Source: Bradyrhizobium sp. Ai1a-2 | Lineage (GTDB): Bacteria > Pseudomonadota > Alphaproteobacteria > Rhizobiales > Xanthobacteraceae | Assembly: GCF_000426245.1 (NCBI RefSeq) | Contig: NZ_AUEZ01000051.1 | Span: 1 to 64,000 of the forward strand | Direction of reading: 5' to 3' | Length of the DNA stretch: 64,000 bases | Shown: positions 24,764 through 35,513 of the stretch, one piece after another | Layout of the letters: every line of letters begins with the position of its first letter | Numbering within the stretch: position 1 is the stretch's first letter | Position numbers and translations under genes: made by a program | The notes under the pieces: generated by a model | Databases searched by the model: none | The model's input: the letters and a program-made list of their open reading frames with translations, nothing else | What the model was told of the DNA's origin: nothing

Positions 24764-24792
24764 ATACTGCTGGGACAGCCAGAGGTTGTCAA
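24764..24792 (-). promoter_or_regulatory. Sigma-70-like promoter for the DapA-like gene
   Basis: TTGACA (24787-24792 read on minus), 17-bp spacer, CAGTAT (24764-24769). Predicted start at about 24757 gives a leader of about 175 nt that contains two hairpins. Confidence 0.5.
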
Positions 24793-24804
24793 ATGCACGG
24801 TTGA

Positions 24805-24847
24805 GGGCAAAACACGAAAAGAAGCCGGGCTCGATCGAGCCCGGCTT
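24805..24847 (-). terminator. Palindromic terminator downstream of the LysR gene
   Basis: A perfect 26-bp palindrome at 24822-24847 (13-bp arms AAGCCGGGCTCGA) followed on the minus strand by CTTTTCGTGTTTTG. It lies 200 bp after the LysR-type gene stop. It may terminate the trxB-lysR transcript or a separate RNA made from 24850-25046. Confidence 0.65.
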
Positions 24848-25046
24848 AAGGTATTGGCCACGTGAGGCCGACACAATCACCTTCCAAGAGGGATTACTGA
24901 GCTTCCGCACCACTGGAGGAGGGGGACATAAGCGTGGCGCGACCGCTCAGCGCACGAGTACTATGATCCCCATCGGCACCATGCAGCAACCGTCCGAGCC
25001 GCATGTCAGACATGCGGAGTCCGGGGCCTCTATGAAAACAAGCGAT

Positions 25047-25976
25047 TTACGAAGGCCAGCGCTGCGCTTTGCTGACAACGAAGTCGCGGAAGACCTGCAC
25101 GCGCGCCACCGTCTTCAGCTCTTCTGGATAGACGAAGTAGGTGTCGAGCTGAATCGAGTCGGACTCGCCGAACAACTGCACCAGGCGGCTGTCTTCCTCG
25201 ACCAGGTAATCCGGCAGCGCAGCGATGCCGAGGCCCTGCTGACAAGCGCGCACCAACCCAAGGATGTTGTTGACCTTGAAGTAGGGCTCGCGCGGACCGG
25301 AGCCGTTGCGGCCGGCATCGATCAGCCAGGCCCGGTTCTGCAGATGTGTCGGAACCTGGGAGTCGCCGAGCATGATGATGCGGTGCGAGTCGAGATCGTC
25401 GAGCGTGCGCGGCGTGCCGAAGCGCTTGATATATTCCGGCGAGCAATAGGCGTGGAAGCCGATCGAGAACAGCTTGCGCTGGATCAGGTCCGGCTGCGTC
25501 GGCTTGCGGGTGCGGATCGCGACGTCGGCTTCACGCATCGACAGATCGAGATCCTCGTCGGTGACGATCAGCGAGATCCGGATGTCCGGATACAGCGCAG
25601 TAAATTCGTCGAGCCGCGGGATCAGCCAGTTGATGCCGAGCGCCGGCGGCGTCGTGATCTTGAGGTCGCCGCTCGGCCGCTCGCGACTGTCGGTGAGCTT
25701 TGCCCGCGCCGCCTGCAATTGCATGAAGACGTCATGGGCGGTGCGGAACAACAGGTCGCCCTGCTCGGTGAGGATCAGGCCGCGGGCGTGGCGGTGGAAC
25801 AGCGAGACCGATAGCTCCTGCTCCAGCGCGCTGACTTGCCTCGAGACCGCCGACTGCGAGAGGCCAAGCTGCTCGCCGGCATGCGTGAAGCTTCCCGCTT
25901 CCGCCGCTGCGTGAAACACCTTCAGCTTGTCCCAGTCCATGTCCGTAAATCCATCGCGTGTTCTAGCCATGATCAT
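25047..25976 (-). CDS. LysR-family transcriptional regulator
   Basis: A 309-aa regulator. The N-terminal winged helix (about residues 13-75) contains FHAAAEAGSFTHAGEQLGLSQSAVSRQVSALE, and a periplasmic-binding-protein-like effector domain follows (about 100-300). Its ATG at 25976 overlaps the trxB stop by four bases (ATGA), so it is translationally coupled to thioredoxin reductase; a second start at MDWDKL (25940) would begin at the usual domain boundary. A LysR gene fused transcriptionally to trxB suggests a redox-linked regulon, which is inference. Confidence 0.85.
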   Translation of the reverse strand: MIMARTRDGFTDMDWDKLKVFHAAAEAGSFTHAGEQLGLSQSAVSRQVSALEQELSVSLFHRHARGLILTEQGDLLFRTAHDVFMQLQAARAKLTDSRERPSGDLKITTPPALGINWLIPRLDEFTALYPDIRISLIVTDEDLDLSMREADVAIRTRKPTQPDLIQRKLFSIGFHAYCSPEYIKRFGTPRTLDDLDSHRIIMLGDSQVPTHLQNRAWLIDAGRNGSGPREPYFKVNNILGLVRACQQGLGIAALPDYLVEEDSRLVQLFGESDSIQLDTYFVYPEELKTVARVQVFRDFVVSKAQRWPS

Positions 25977-26938
25977 TCTGCCGCCGCGCGATCGCTCGCG
26001 CGCAAAGCCAGGAAGCGTTCGGCCTCGAGCGCTGCCATGCAGCCGAGGCCGGCGGCGGTGACCGCCTGGCGATAGGTTTCGTCCGCCACGTCGCCGGCGG
26101 CAAACAGCCCGGGCACGGAAGTCGCAGTCGAATTCGGCGCGACCTCGACATAGCCGGAGGGTTTGAGTTTGATCTGGCCCTTGACGAGGTCTGTCGCAGG
26201 CGCATGACCGATGGCGATGAAGACGCCGTCGGCCGGCACTTCGGTCAGTGCACCGGTCTTGACGTTCTTCAAGCGTACATGGGTGACCTTGGTCGGGTTC
26301 TCGGCGCCGCGGATCTCGTCGATGGCGCTGTCCCAGACCACCTTGATCTTCGGATGCTTGAACAGGCGATCCTGCAGGATGCGCTCGGCGCGGAAATGAT
26401 CGCGGCGATGCACGATGGTGACCTGCGAGGCGAAGTTGGTGAGGAACAGCGCCTCCTCGACCGCGGTGTTGCCGCCGCCGACCACCACGACTTCCTTGCC
26501 GCGATAGAAGAAGCCATCGCAGGTCGCGCAGGCCGAGACGCCGAAACCCTTGTATTTCTCTTCCGACGGCAGCCCGAGCCAGCGCGCCTGTGCGCCGGTG
26601 GCAAGCACGACGGTCTCGGCGAGATAGACATCGCCGCTATCGCAGGTCAGGCGGAACGGCCGCTGCGACAGCTCAAGTTTGCTCACGAGATCGGTGACGA
26701 TCTTGGTGTCGACATGGGCGGCCTGCTTCTCCATCTGTTCCATGAGCCAGGGGCCCTGGATCACGTCGGCGAAGCCCGGATAATTCTCGACATCGGTGGT
26801 GATGGTGAGCTGCCCGCCCGGCTGGATGCCCTGGATCAGCACCGGCTCCAGCATCGCCCGTGCCGCATAGATCGCCGCGGTGTAGCCGGCCGGACCGGAC
26901 CCGATGATGACGACCTTGGCATGGATTGGAGCAGGCAT
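25973..26938 (-). CDS. trxB: Thioredoxin-disulfide reductase
   Basis: NADPH-dependent FAD enzyme of 321 aa that reduces thioredoxin in the cytosol. The FAD-binding GSGPAG is at about 13-18, the redox-active disulfide CATC at about C137-C140, the NADPH motif GGGNTA at about 154-159, and the C-terminal GLFAAGDV block contacts the flavin. Length and order are those of low-molecular-weight bacterial TrxB. It is followed with a 4-bp overlap by a LysR gene and is divergent from an Lrp/AsnC regulator, a conserved rhizobial arrangement. Confidence 0.95.
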   Translation of the reverse strand: MPAPIHAKVVIIGSGPAGYTAAIYAARAMLEPVLIQGIQPGGQLTITTDVENYPGFADVIQGPWLMEQMEKQAAHVDTKIVTDLVSKLELSQRPFRLTCDSGDVYLAETVVLATGAQARWLGLPSEEKYKGFGVSACATCDGFFYRGKEVVVVGGGNTAVEEALFLTNFASQVTIVHRRDHFRAERILQDRLFKHPKIKVVWDSAIDEIRGAENPTKVTHVRLKNVKTGALTEVPADGVFIAIGHAPATDLVKGQIKLKPSGYVEVAPNSTATSVPGLFAAGDVADETYRQAVTAAGLGCMAALEAERFLALRASDRAAAE

Positions 26939-27207
26939 AGGCGAATCCCTTCGCAGGGGAGTTTTTGTCAGGACTTGTGCAGAAAGCGCCTGGAAAGGCA
27001 GTGCGGCGGCGCCGCCAGAGTCAAATCCAACTCTAATATATCTGGGTAGCTATGCAAGAATTGCAATCCATATCAGCTATTTTTCCCCGGAACCGCATCA
27101 AATCCTGCACTGCACGCGCAATAAAATTGCGCATGTTGAGCCGACTGGGCTATGAGAGTTGCCGTCAGAACCACCAAATCCTCCAAGCTCTTGGGAACCG
27201 GACCCGC

Positions 27208-27684
27208 GTGTCTAAGAATCTTGACGAGATTGACCTTAAGATTCTCGCCGAAATCCAGGCCGATGGCCGAATCACAAATGTGGAATTGGCGAAGCGCGTC
27301 GGCATTTCGCCGCCGCCCTGCCTGCGCCGCGTCAGGGCGCTGGAGGAAGCGGGCTATATCCTGGGCTATCGCGGATTGCTCGACCCGCAGCGACTCGGCT
27401 TCGACGTGACGGTGTTTGCCGCGGTGCACCTGTCGAGCCAGGCGGACGCGGATCTGCGCGCGTTCGAGGATTTCGTGCGCAAGGAACCGCTGGTGCGGGA
27501 ATGCTGGATGCTGTCGGGCGAGGTGGATTTCATCCTGAAATGCGTCGCCCCTGACATGGCGACGTTCCAGAATTTCGTCACCCAACTCACCGCCGCGCCT
27601 CACGTGCGCAATGTCAGGACATCGTTGGTGCTGCATAATTCGAAATATGAGGCTGCCGTGCCGCTGGATGCGAAGGCGGGGTGA
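27208..27684 (+). CDS. Lrp/AsnC-family transcriptional regulator
   Basis: A 158-aa feast/famine regulator. The N-terminal HTH is LDEIDLKILAEIQADGRITNVELAKRVGISPPPCLRRV, and the RAM/AsnC ligand domain (about 70-150) includes VRECWMLSGEVDFILK. I chose GTG 27208 because it puts the conserved N-terminus directly at the start; an in-frame ATG at 27133 would add about 25 unlikely residues. It is divergent from trxB across a 269-bp region with an AT-rich promoter area (27030-27130). It probably responds to an amino acid. Confidence 0.83.
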   Translation: MSKNLDEIDLKILAEIQADGRITNVELAKRVGISPPPCLRRVRALEEAGYILGYRGLLDPQRLGFDVTVFAAVHLSSQADADLRAFEDFVRKEPLVRECWMLSGEVDFILKCVAPDMATFQNFVTQLTAAPHVRNVRTSLVLHNSKYEAAVPLDAKAG

Positions 27685-27694
27685 GGTTTCTTCT

Positions 27695-27826
27695 CCCTCC
27701 CCCTGAAAGGGGGAAGGTCGGGATGGGGGGTAGCCACGGGCACCGGCGCTCGTGGAGAGAGATGATCCCCACCCGGTTTGCGCGTTGCACGCGCAAACCG
27801 ACCTCCCCTTTTCAAGGGGAGGTGAG
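27695..27826. repeat. Dispersed palindromic repeat, family D
   Basis: CTCCCCCTGAAAGGGGGAAGGTCGGGATG, GATCCCCACCCGGTTTGCGC and CCTTTTCAAGGGGAGGTGAGG. It lies between the convergent Lrp-type and DoxX genes and could end both transcripts. Confidence 0.85.
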
Positions 27827-27832
27827 GGAAGG

Positions 27833-28234
27833 CTACTTCTTCCTTGTTGCGTCGACGCTGATCGGGCCGCCGCCGGCGGTTGCGAGGTAGAGGCAGGCGA
27901 AGCAGAACAGGATTGCCGCGGTGCCGTTGTTGAGCAGCGGGAGAAACACCGGCGCGGACGGGTTCTTGAACATGTGCCCGAGGAAATAGGCGAAGGCCAT
28001 CTCGCCTGACAGGATGAACGCGGACAGCCGCGTGAACAGGCCGATCATCAGCAGCGCGCCGAGCACGAGTTCGAGGAGACCGGCAGCCATGATCAGTGGC
28101 GGGATGTCGGCGAAATAGGGAATGGCCGGATATTTGAAGATCTTGGCGATGCCGTACTGAAACAGCAGAAGCCCGGTGATGAAGCGAAACAGGCTGAGCG
28201 CGAGCGGCTGCCATTTCGAGAAAATCTGGTCCAT
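27833..28234 (-). CDS. DoxX-family membrane protein
   Basis: A 133-aa inner-membrane protein with four hydrophobic helices. Family features are LALSLFRFITGLLLFQYGIAKIFKYP at the start, AGLLELVLGALLMIGLFTRLSAFIL in the middle and GEMAFAYFLGHMFKNPSAPVFLPLLNNGTAAILFCFACLYL near the end. DoxX proteins are linked with thiosulfate/quinone or redox chemistry, often of unknown role. ATG 28234 has a GAGGGGG site upstream. It is a single gene between repeats. Confidence 0.85.
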   Translation of the reverse strand: MDQIFSKWQPLALSLFRFITGLLLFQYGIAKIFKYPAIPYFADIPPLIMAAGLLELVLGALLMIGLFTRLSAFILSGEMAFAYFLGHMFKNPSAPVFLPLLNNGTAAILFCFACLYLATAGGGPISVDATRKK

Positions 28235-28485
28235 GTGTTCTACCCCCTCTGGTGAATTGCCGCGCACATTGTCCGCGGCGAATGCTCCTCTCGCGAGCGA
28301 GCGTCGCTGCCCACAGCCAGTCAGCACGATACGCAGAACTGCGCACGCAGTTCCTGTGTCGAACCAAAGCCGGCGCCGTTACCGGAATGTCCCCTCGCGA
28401 TAGTTATGAAGCATAATCAACCTCAGGTGCCGGAGACGAGGGCATGCGACAGCGGTTCCACTCACAATCCTGTTAACGGTAACGG

Positions 28486-28575
28486 GTAGCCCGGGTGGAG
28501 CGTCAGCGTAACCCGGGTCCGCTCGCAAATGCTCACGCTGGTGTCCCGGGTTGCGCTTCGCTCCACCCGGGCTAC
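28486..28575. repeat. Dispersed palindromic repeat, family A
   Basis: A 90-bp inverted repeat with GTAGCCCGGGTGGAGCGTCA and the complementary arm GCTTCGCTCCACCCGGGCTAC, directly behind the greA terminator. The remaining 250 bp up to DoxX hold only a presumed promoter. Confidence 0.9.
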
Positions 28576-28581
28576 AGCAAC

Positions 28582-28607
28582 AAAAAAGCCGCGTCGGGAG
28601 ACGCGGC
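28582..28607 (-). terminator. Intrinsic terminator of greA
   Basis: Minus strand GCCGCGTC-TCCC-GACGCGGC followed by TTTTTTG, 29 bp after the greA stop. An 8-bp GC-rich stem and uninterrupted T-tract make this a strong terminator. Confidence 0.92.
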
Positions 28608-28636
28608 CTCTTTGGAATGCGCGAAGCGGAATAGAT

Positions 28637-29110
28637 CTAGCGCCACTCGACCTTGGTGATCTCGTAGGCCTTGGCGCCGCCGGGCGCCATCACTTCCACG
28701 GTCGTGCCCTTGGTCTTGCCGATCAGCGCGCGCGCCAGCGGCGAGGTGATGGAGATGCGGCCCTTCTTGGCGTCGGCCTCGACTTCGCCCACGAGCTGCC
28801 ACACCGCCTTCTTCTCGGTGTCCTCATCGATCAGCGTGACGGTGGCACCGAACTTGATGGTGTCGCCGGAGAGCTTGGTGATGTCGATGACGTCGGCGCG
28901 CGCGAGCTTGTCCTCGAGCTCCGCAATGCGGCCTTCGTTATGGGACTGCTCTTCCTTCGCGGCGTGATATTCCGCGTTTTCCGAGAGGTCGCCATGCGAT
29001 CGCGCCTCGGCAATGTGCTCGATGATTCGCGGACGATCCACCGACTGACGGTGCTTCAATTCGTCCGTGAGAGCCGCATATCCGGACGCGGTCATCGGAA
29101 CCTTTTCCAT
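28637..29110 (-). CDS. greA: Transcription elongation factor GreA
   Basis: A 157-aa protein that enters the RNA polymerase secondary channel and stimulates cleavage of backtracked RNA. The N-terminal coiled coil (about 10-75) carries the acidic tip residues in ARSHGDLSENAEYHAAKEEQ, and the C-terminal FKBP-like domain ends with SPLARALIGKTKGTTVEVMAPGG. Two adjacent ATGs exist; 29110 (MEKVPMT) matches the usual start and has AAGGA 7 bases upstream. It is downstream of carB on the same strand, as in other Rhizobiales. Confidence 0.95.
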   Translation of the reverse strand: MEKVPMTASGYAALTDELKHRQSVDRPRIIEHIAEARSHGDLSENAEYHAAKEEQSHNEGRIAELEDKLARADVIDITKLSGDTIKFGATVTLIDEDTEKKAVWQLVGEVEADAKKGRISITSPLARALIGKTKGTTVEVMAPGGAKAYEITKVEWR

Positions 29111-29223
29111 CATCTCTCATCCTTCAAATCGGGGCGAACCGCAGCGGCGCGCGGGCTGGCGTTGCTACGATTGCGCTGACCTCCGGCCATCACGGCTCAA
29201 AACGCCAGTCCGTCCGCTTAGCC

Positions 29224-29252
29224 ATTCTCGGCCCCTGAGGGGCCGGGAGAAC
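29224..29252. terminator. Hairpin between carB and greA
   Basis: ATTCTCGGCCCCTGAGGGGCCGGGAGAAC forms a long near-perfect stem (TTCTC / GAGAA outer, GGCCCCT / AGGGGCC inner). There is no T-tract, so it may act as an RNA processing or stability element in the 230-bp carB-greA spacer rather than as a terminator. Confidence 0.4.
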
Positions 29253-29343
29253 ATCCAAACGGGCGGTGAGTTCCAGCCGTATCGGCTTCATTACCAACCG
29301 TTTAGCGGGCCCTTGGGAGTGAATCTTGGGCCGAGGCTGACGG

Positions 29344-32673
<3,330 letters not shown>

Positions 32674-32703
32674 CAGCTCTCGCGGGAACAGCAATTTCGG
32701 CAC

Positions 32704-32731
32704 AAAAAAAGGGCGCGCTGCCGCGCGTCCC
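32704..32731 (-). terminator. Intrinsic terminator / attenuator just upstream of carB
   Basis: Minus strand GGG-A-CGCGC-GGCA-GCGCG-CCC followed by TTTTTTT, ending 31 bp before the carB start. The stem has 8 bp with one bulged A. It either stops transcription from upstream or acts as an attenuator for carB. Confidence 0.75.
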
Positions 32732-32873
32732 TATAGCCACAGCGTGAGGGATGCCCTCGCGCGCGGGTGGTCTTTAGACCAGATTTTTGCCCTGCGAAAC
32801 CCCGAAAAAGGCCCCGTCAACCGGCAATTTTACCGCAAGGCTGTCGCCTGCCGGCGCAAGGCTCGTCCGCGTC

Positions 32874-32998
32874 CACCTCCCCTTGAAAAGGGGAGGTCGG
32901 TTTGCGCTGCAAGCGCAAACCGGGTGGGGATCACTCCACTAGCGCCTGCGCCCGTGGCTTGACCCCCATCCCGACCTTCCCCCTTTCAGGGGGAAGGG
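32874..32998. repeat. Dispersed palindromic repeat, family D
   Basis: CACCTCCCCTTGAAAAGGGGAGGTCGGTTTGCGC, GCGCAAACCGGGTGGGGATCA and CCGACCTTCCCCCTTTCAGGGGGAAGG. In the 554-bp region upstream of carB, which otherwise holds the terminator hairpin (32704-32731) and the tRNA-like element (33096-33173). Confidence 0.85.
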
Positions 32999-33095
32999 GA
33001 AGTTCGAGCGGAGCCAGGGTCACGCCGGCGCTCCACTCGGTCTACGTTGCTTGGATAAAGGGCTTGCCGAGCCGAAGCCGTGGAGCGGCGAAGGC

Positions 33096-33173
33096 TGGAG
33101 GCCCGGCCTGGATTTGAACCAGGATAAAGAGCGATGCACCGCTCCCGCGTCGACGCTGTTCCGCCACCGGGCC
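33096..33173 (-). tRNA. tRNA-like cloverleaf with abnormal anticodon loop (Cys-like, GCA)
   Basis: A 78-nt minus-strand sequence folds as a tRNA. Acceptor GGCCCGG pairs perfectly with CCGGGCC, then T73 and an encoded CCA. T-arm CCTGG-TTCAAAT-CCAGG is perfect. The D-arm is weak (GCG/CGC stem, 12-nt loop without GG). The anticodon stem GGAGC/GCTCT closes an 8-nt loop GGTGCATC, or a 6-bp stem with a 6-nt loop. If T is U33, the anticodon is GCA, which together with U73 recalls tRNA-Cys. The missing D-loop GG and the extra loop base make normal decoding doubtful. It may be a pseudo-tRNA, a frameshifting tRNA or a tRNA mimic. Confidence 0.55.
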
Positions 33174-33227
33174 AAGGCGATCATTGCCCATTTCGCGGGC
33201 GCGAGCCACGCTTACCCGGGGTTAACC

Positions 33228-33980
33228 CTAACGCGGCGGATGGGCATGCTGTGCCACGAACGTCAGCCGCCACGGATTGTGGCCGATATTGCGGGGCGCG
33301 CGGGAGGCGATGAAGCCCGCGACCGCGAGCTTCTTCAGCATCTCCTCCTCGCCGTAACGCTGAAGGCCAATCCGCGTGCGCAATTGCCGATAGTCCGACA
33401 GCGCCGTGCTGATCAGCCCGAGCATGGCATCCCTGAGGAAGCCGTGCCGGGCGCCGAAGCGCACGAGCGCGAGAACGTCCCTGCCCATGCCGACTTCGGG
33501 TCGCAGGACATCGCCAAGCACGAATCGCCCGGAGGGTTTGAGCAGGCGGCGAACGACGGCGAATGCGGCGTCCAGCTCTTCCGCCGTCATATATTGCGCG
33601 ACCGAGTTCATGACGACGAGATCGACCGAGCCTTCGGCCATCTGCGGCACGTCATCCAGCGAGCGCACCTTGATCTTGGCGTTGGGCGCAAACCGCGCGG
33701 TCAGCCGCCCGCGTACGCCCGGCGCGGGCTCCGCCAGATAAAGCGTGGCGCAGGCATCCGCCACCTGGCCCGCGGACAGCGCTTCGCCGCAGGCATAGTC
33801 CAGCACGACGGCGTCGTGCGAGGGGATATAGGCAATGATATCCCGCGCAATGATCTGAAAATGCAGGTCGCGATGCAGCTTGCTGACATAAATCGTATGC
33901 GTGGAATCGTAATAGTCGATCCATTCGTCCATCGGCTGGGTGCCCGGCAAAACTTGGGGTTCCGGCATAGGAACCGGCAT
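33228..33980 (-). CDS. SAM-dependent methyltransferase, class I
   Basis: A 250-aa protein with the Rossmann methyltransferase fold. Motif I is VVLDYACGEALSAG, the acidic end of strand 2 is LYLAEPAPG, motif post-II is VRSLDDVPQM, and LVVMNSVAQYM and LKPSGRFVLGDVL follow (motifs III-IV). The N-terminal DEWIDYYDSTHTIYVSKLHRDLHFQIIARDII resembles sugar- or lipid-linked methyltransferases, but no substrate can be named. Starts at 33980 or at the ATG four codons on (33968). The gene is divergent from dps. Confidence 0.75.
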   Translation of the reverse strand: MPVPMPEPQVLPGTQPMDEWIDYYDSTHTIYVSKLHRDLHFQIIARDIIAYIPSHDAVVLDYACGEALSAGQVADACATLYLAEPAPGVRGRLTARFAPNAKIKVRSLDDVPQMAEGSVDLVVMNSVAQYMTAEELDAAFAVVRRLLKPSGRFVLGDVLRPEVGMGRDVLALVRFGARHGFLRDAMLGLISTALSDYRQLRTRIGLQRYGEEEMLKKLAVAGFIASRAPRNIGHNPWRLTFVAQHAHPPR

Positions 33981-34057
33981 CTGTATGATGCGTTAGAGGG
34001 GCCGGCGACCAGGAGTTCGGGCCGCCGGTGTCCGGTGTCCTAACAGGAAGGTTCAAC

Positions 34058-34549
34058 GTGAGCAAAGCCAAGCCTGATCCAAAATCCGACAAAATTTCTC
34101 CCGACCTCGATACTCCGACCGATCTGCCCAACGAGGCGGTCGAGAAGGTCTCGGCGGCGCTCAATACGCTGCTGGCGGATGCTTTCGCGCTCTACCTGAA
34201 GACCAAGAATTTCCACTGGCATGTCAGCGGCCGGCATTTCCACGATTATCACCTGATGCTGGACGAGCAGTCGGACGCGATCTTCGCCACCACCGATCAG
34301 CTCGCCGAGCGGGTGCGCAAGATCGGCGGAGCCACGCTGAAATCGATCAGCCAGGTCTCCAAGCTGCAGACCATCAAGGACAACAACGAGGATTACGTGC
34401 CGCCGCGCGAGATGCTGCGCGAATTGATGGAAGACAACAAGCACATCGCTACCGCAATGCGGAAGGCGCGCAATCTCGTCGATGAGACCGAGCGACGCAC
34501 CTGGTTCCTGTTCGAGGCCAGCCGCCAGGAAGGCAGCAACGCGGCGTAA
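34058..34549 (+). CDS. dps: Dps/ferritin-like DNA-starvation protein
   Basis: A 163-aa ferritin-like four-helix protein that oxidises and stores iron and protects DNA in stationary phase or under peroxide. The intersubunit ferroxidase ligands appear as FHWHVSGRHFHDYHLMLDEQSDAIF (H, D, E positions), with NTLLADAFALYLKTKNF before and TERRTWFLFEASRQ at the end. The lysine-rich N-terminus (KAKPDPKSDK) could bind DNA. The start is GTG 34058, with AGGAAGG 6 bases upstream. It is divergent from the methyltransferase gene. Confidence 0.9.
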   Translation: MSKAKPDPKSDKISPDLDTPTDLPNEAVEKVSAALNTLLADAFALYLKTKNFHWHVSGRHFHDYHLMLDEQSDAIFATTDQLAERVRKIGGATLKSISQVSKLQTIKDNNEDYVPPREMLRELMEDNKHIATAMRKARNLVDETERRTWFLFEASRQEGSNAA

Positions 34550-34624
34550 CGGCATGCAAGCTGGTCGTCGTCCCGATCCTGACCGGTCGGGCGCGGCCAC
34601 GCGGCGGGATTGGCGGCAGCCGGC

Positions 34625-35422
34625 TTAACCTTGAAAGCTTAGCGCCATCCAGTTTCGATACAACATATAGACCGCAACGGCGAAGATCAGCGCGGCGAAG
34701 AGGTTGTTGAGCACACCTCGTTTGTCGGAGAGCCGCTTGGCGAGTTGCCCCCCGATCAGGCCTCCGATAACGCCACCCGCCAGGAAAACGATGACAAGCC
34801 CCCAGTCGACCAGGCCGGACAGGGCGTAGTTGAACGCGGTCGTGAGTCCGAACGCCGTGACCGCGACCAGCGAAGAACCGATCGCGTTGAGGATCGGCAT
34901 TCCGGTCGCCAGCATCAGGGCAGGGACGATCAGGAAACCGCCGCCGATTCCAAAGAAGCCCGACAGGGCACCTGTCGCGAGGCCAAAGCCCACGAGAGCT
35001 GGAAAGTTGTCATGGCCGAGCTTCACGGCAAAGTCGCCCTCATCTGCGCGCCTGCGCAACATAAGCGCGCCCACGACGAGCATCAGCAGCGCGAAAATGA
35101 GCAGCAGTTTCTGGCCATCCAGCATCTTGCCGAGCGTTGAGCCGCCAAACGCACCTGCAACGCCCGCCACGCTAAAGACTGTCGCGCAGGGCCATTTCAC
35201 ATGGCCCGCTCTCGCGTGGTTGGCCAGATTGACCGCGGCGTTCGCGGCCACGGCGACCGCGCTGGTGCCGATTGCAACATGCGGATTCGGAACGCCGACG
35301 AGATAGATGACCAGAGGGACCGCCAGAATCGATCCGCCGCCACCGACCAGCCCTAGTGAAAGGCCGACCAGCGAGCCGGAAATCGAGCCAAGCGCCATTT
35401 GCGCCGCCGATAGCGCAGCCAT
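34625..35422 (-). CDS. TauE/SafE-family sulfite/organosulfonate exporter
   Basis: Membrane permease of 265 aa with about eight helices in two homologous halves: LSLGLVGGGGSILAVPLVIYLVG and GFFGIGGGFLIVPALMLATG each hold the GGGG/GIGGG motif and a proline. This family exports sulfite, thiosulfate or related anions. ATG 35422 has GGAG 7 bases upstream; the longer frame uses TTG. It is the last gene of the BigR-controlled set (two YeeE genes, persulfide dioxygenase, this exporter) and probably removes sulfite made by the dioxygenase. Confidence 0.85.
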   Translation of the reverse strand: MAALSAAQMALGSISGSLVGLSLGLVGGGGSILAVPLVIYLVGVPNPHVAIGTSAVAVAANAAVNLANHARAGHVKWPCATVFSVAGVAGAFGGSTLGKMLDGQKLLLIFALLMLVVGALMLRRRADEGDFAVKLGHDNFPALVGFGLATGALSGFFGIGGGFLIVPALMLATGMPILNAIGSSLVAVTAFGLTTAFNYALSGLVDWGLVIVFLAGGVIGGLIGGQLAKRLSDKRGVLNNLFAALIFAVAVYMLYRNWMALSFQG

Positions 35423-35513
35423 GTCAATGCTCCAGGGGGCTCCCGCGTTGCCGACGACGGGAGCAATGAGTGCCAACGGCGGCGAATACGCAGCCGCGCT
35501 GTCGTCAAGCCTG

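Noticed and set aside
24680..24913. 77-aa minus-strand open frame in the DapA-like leader region
   Set aside because: It crosses two hairpins and the likely promoter, has no ribosome site and no family resemblance.
33096..33173. Possible piece of a two-piece (permuted) tmRNA
   Set aside because: Both acceptor strands lie in one 78-nt molecule with a T-arm and an anticodon-like arm, and there is no tag-coding segment nearby.
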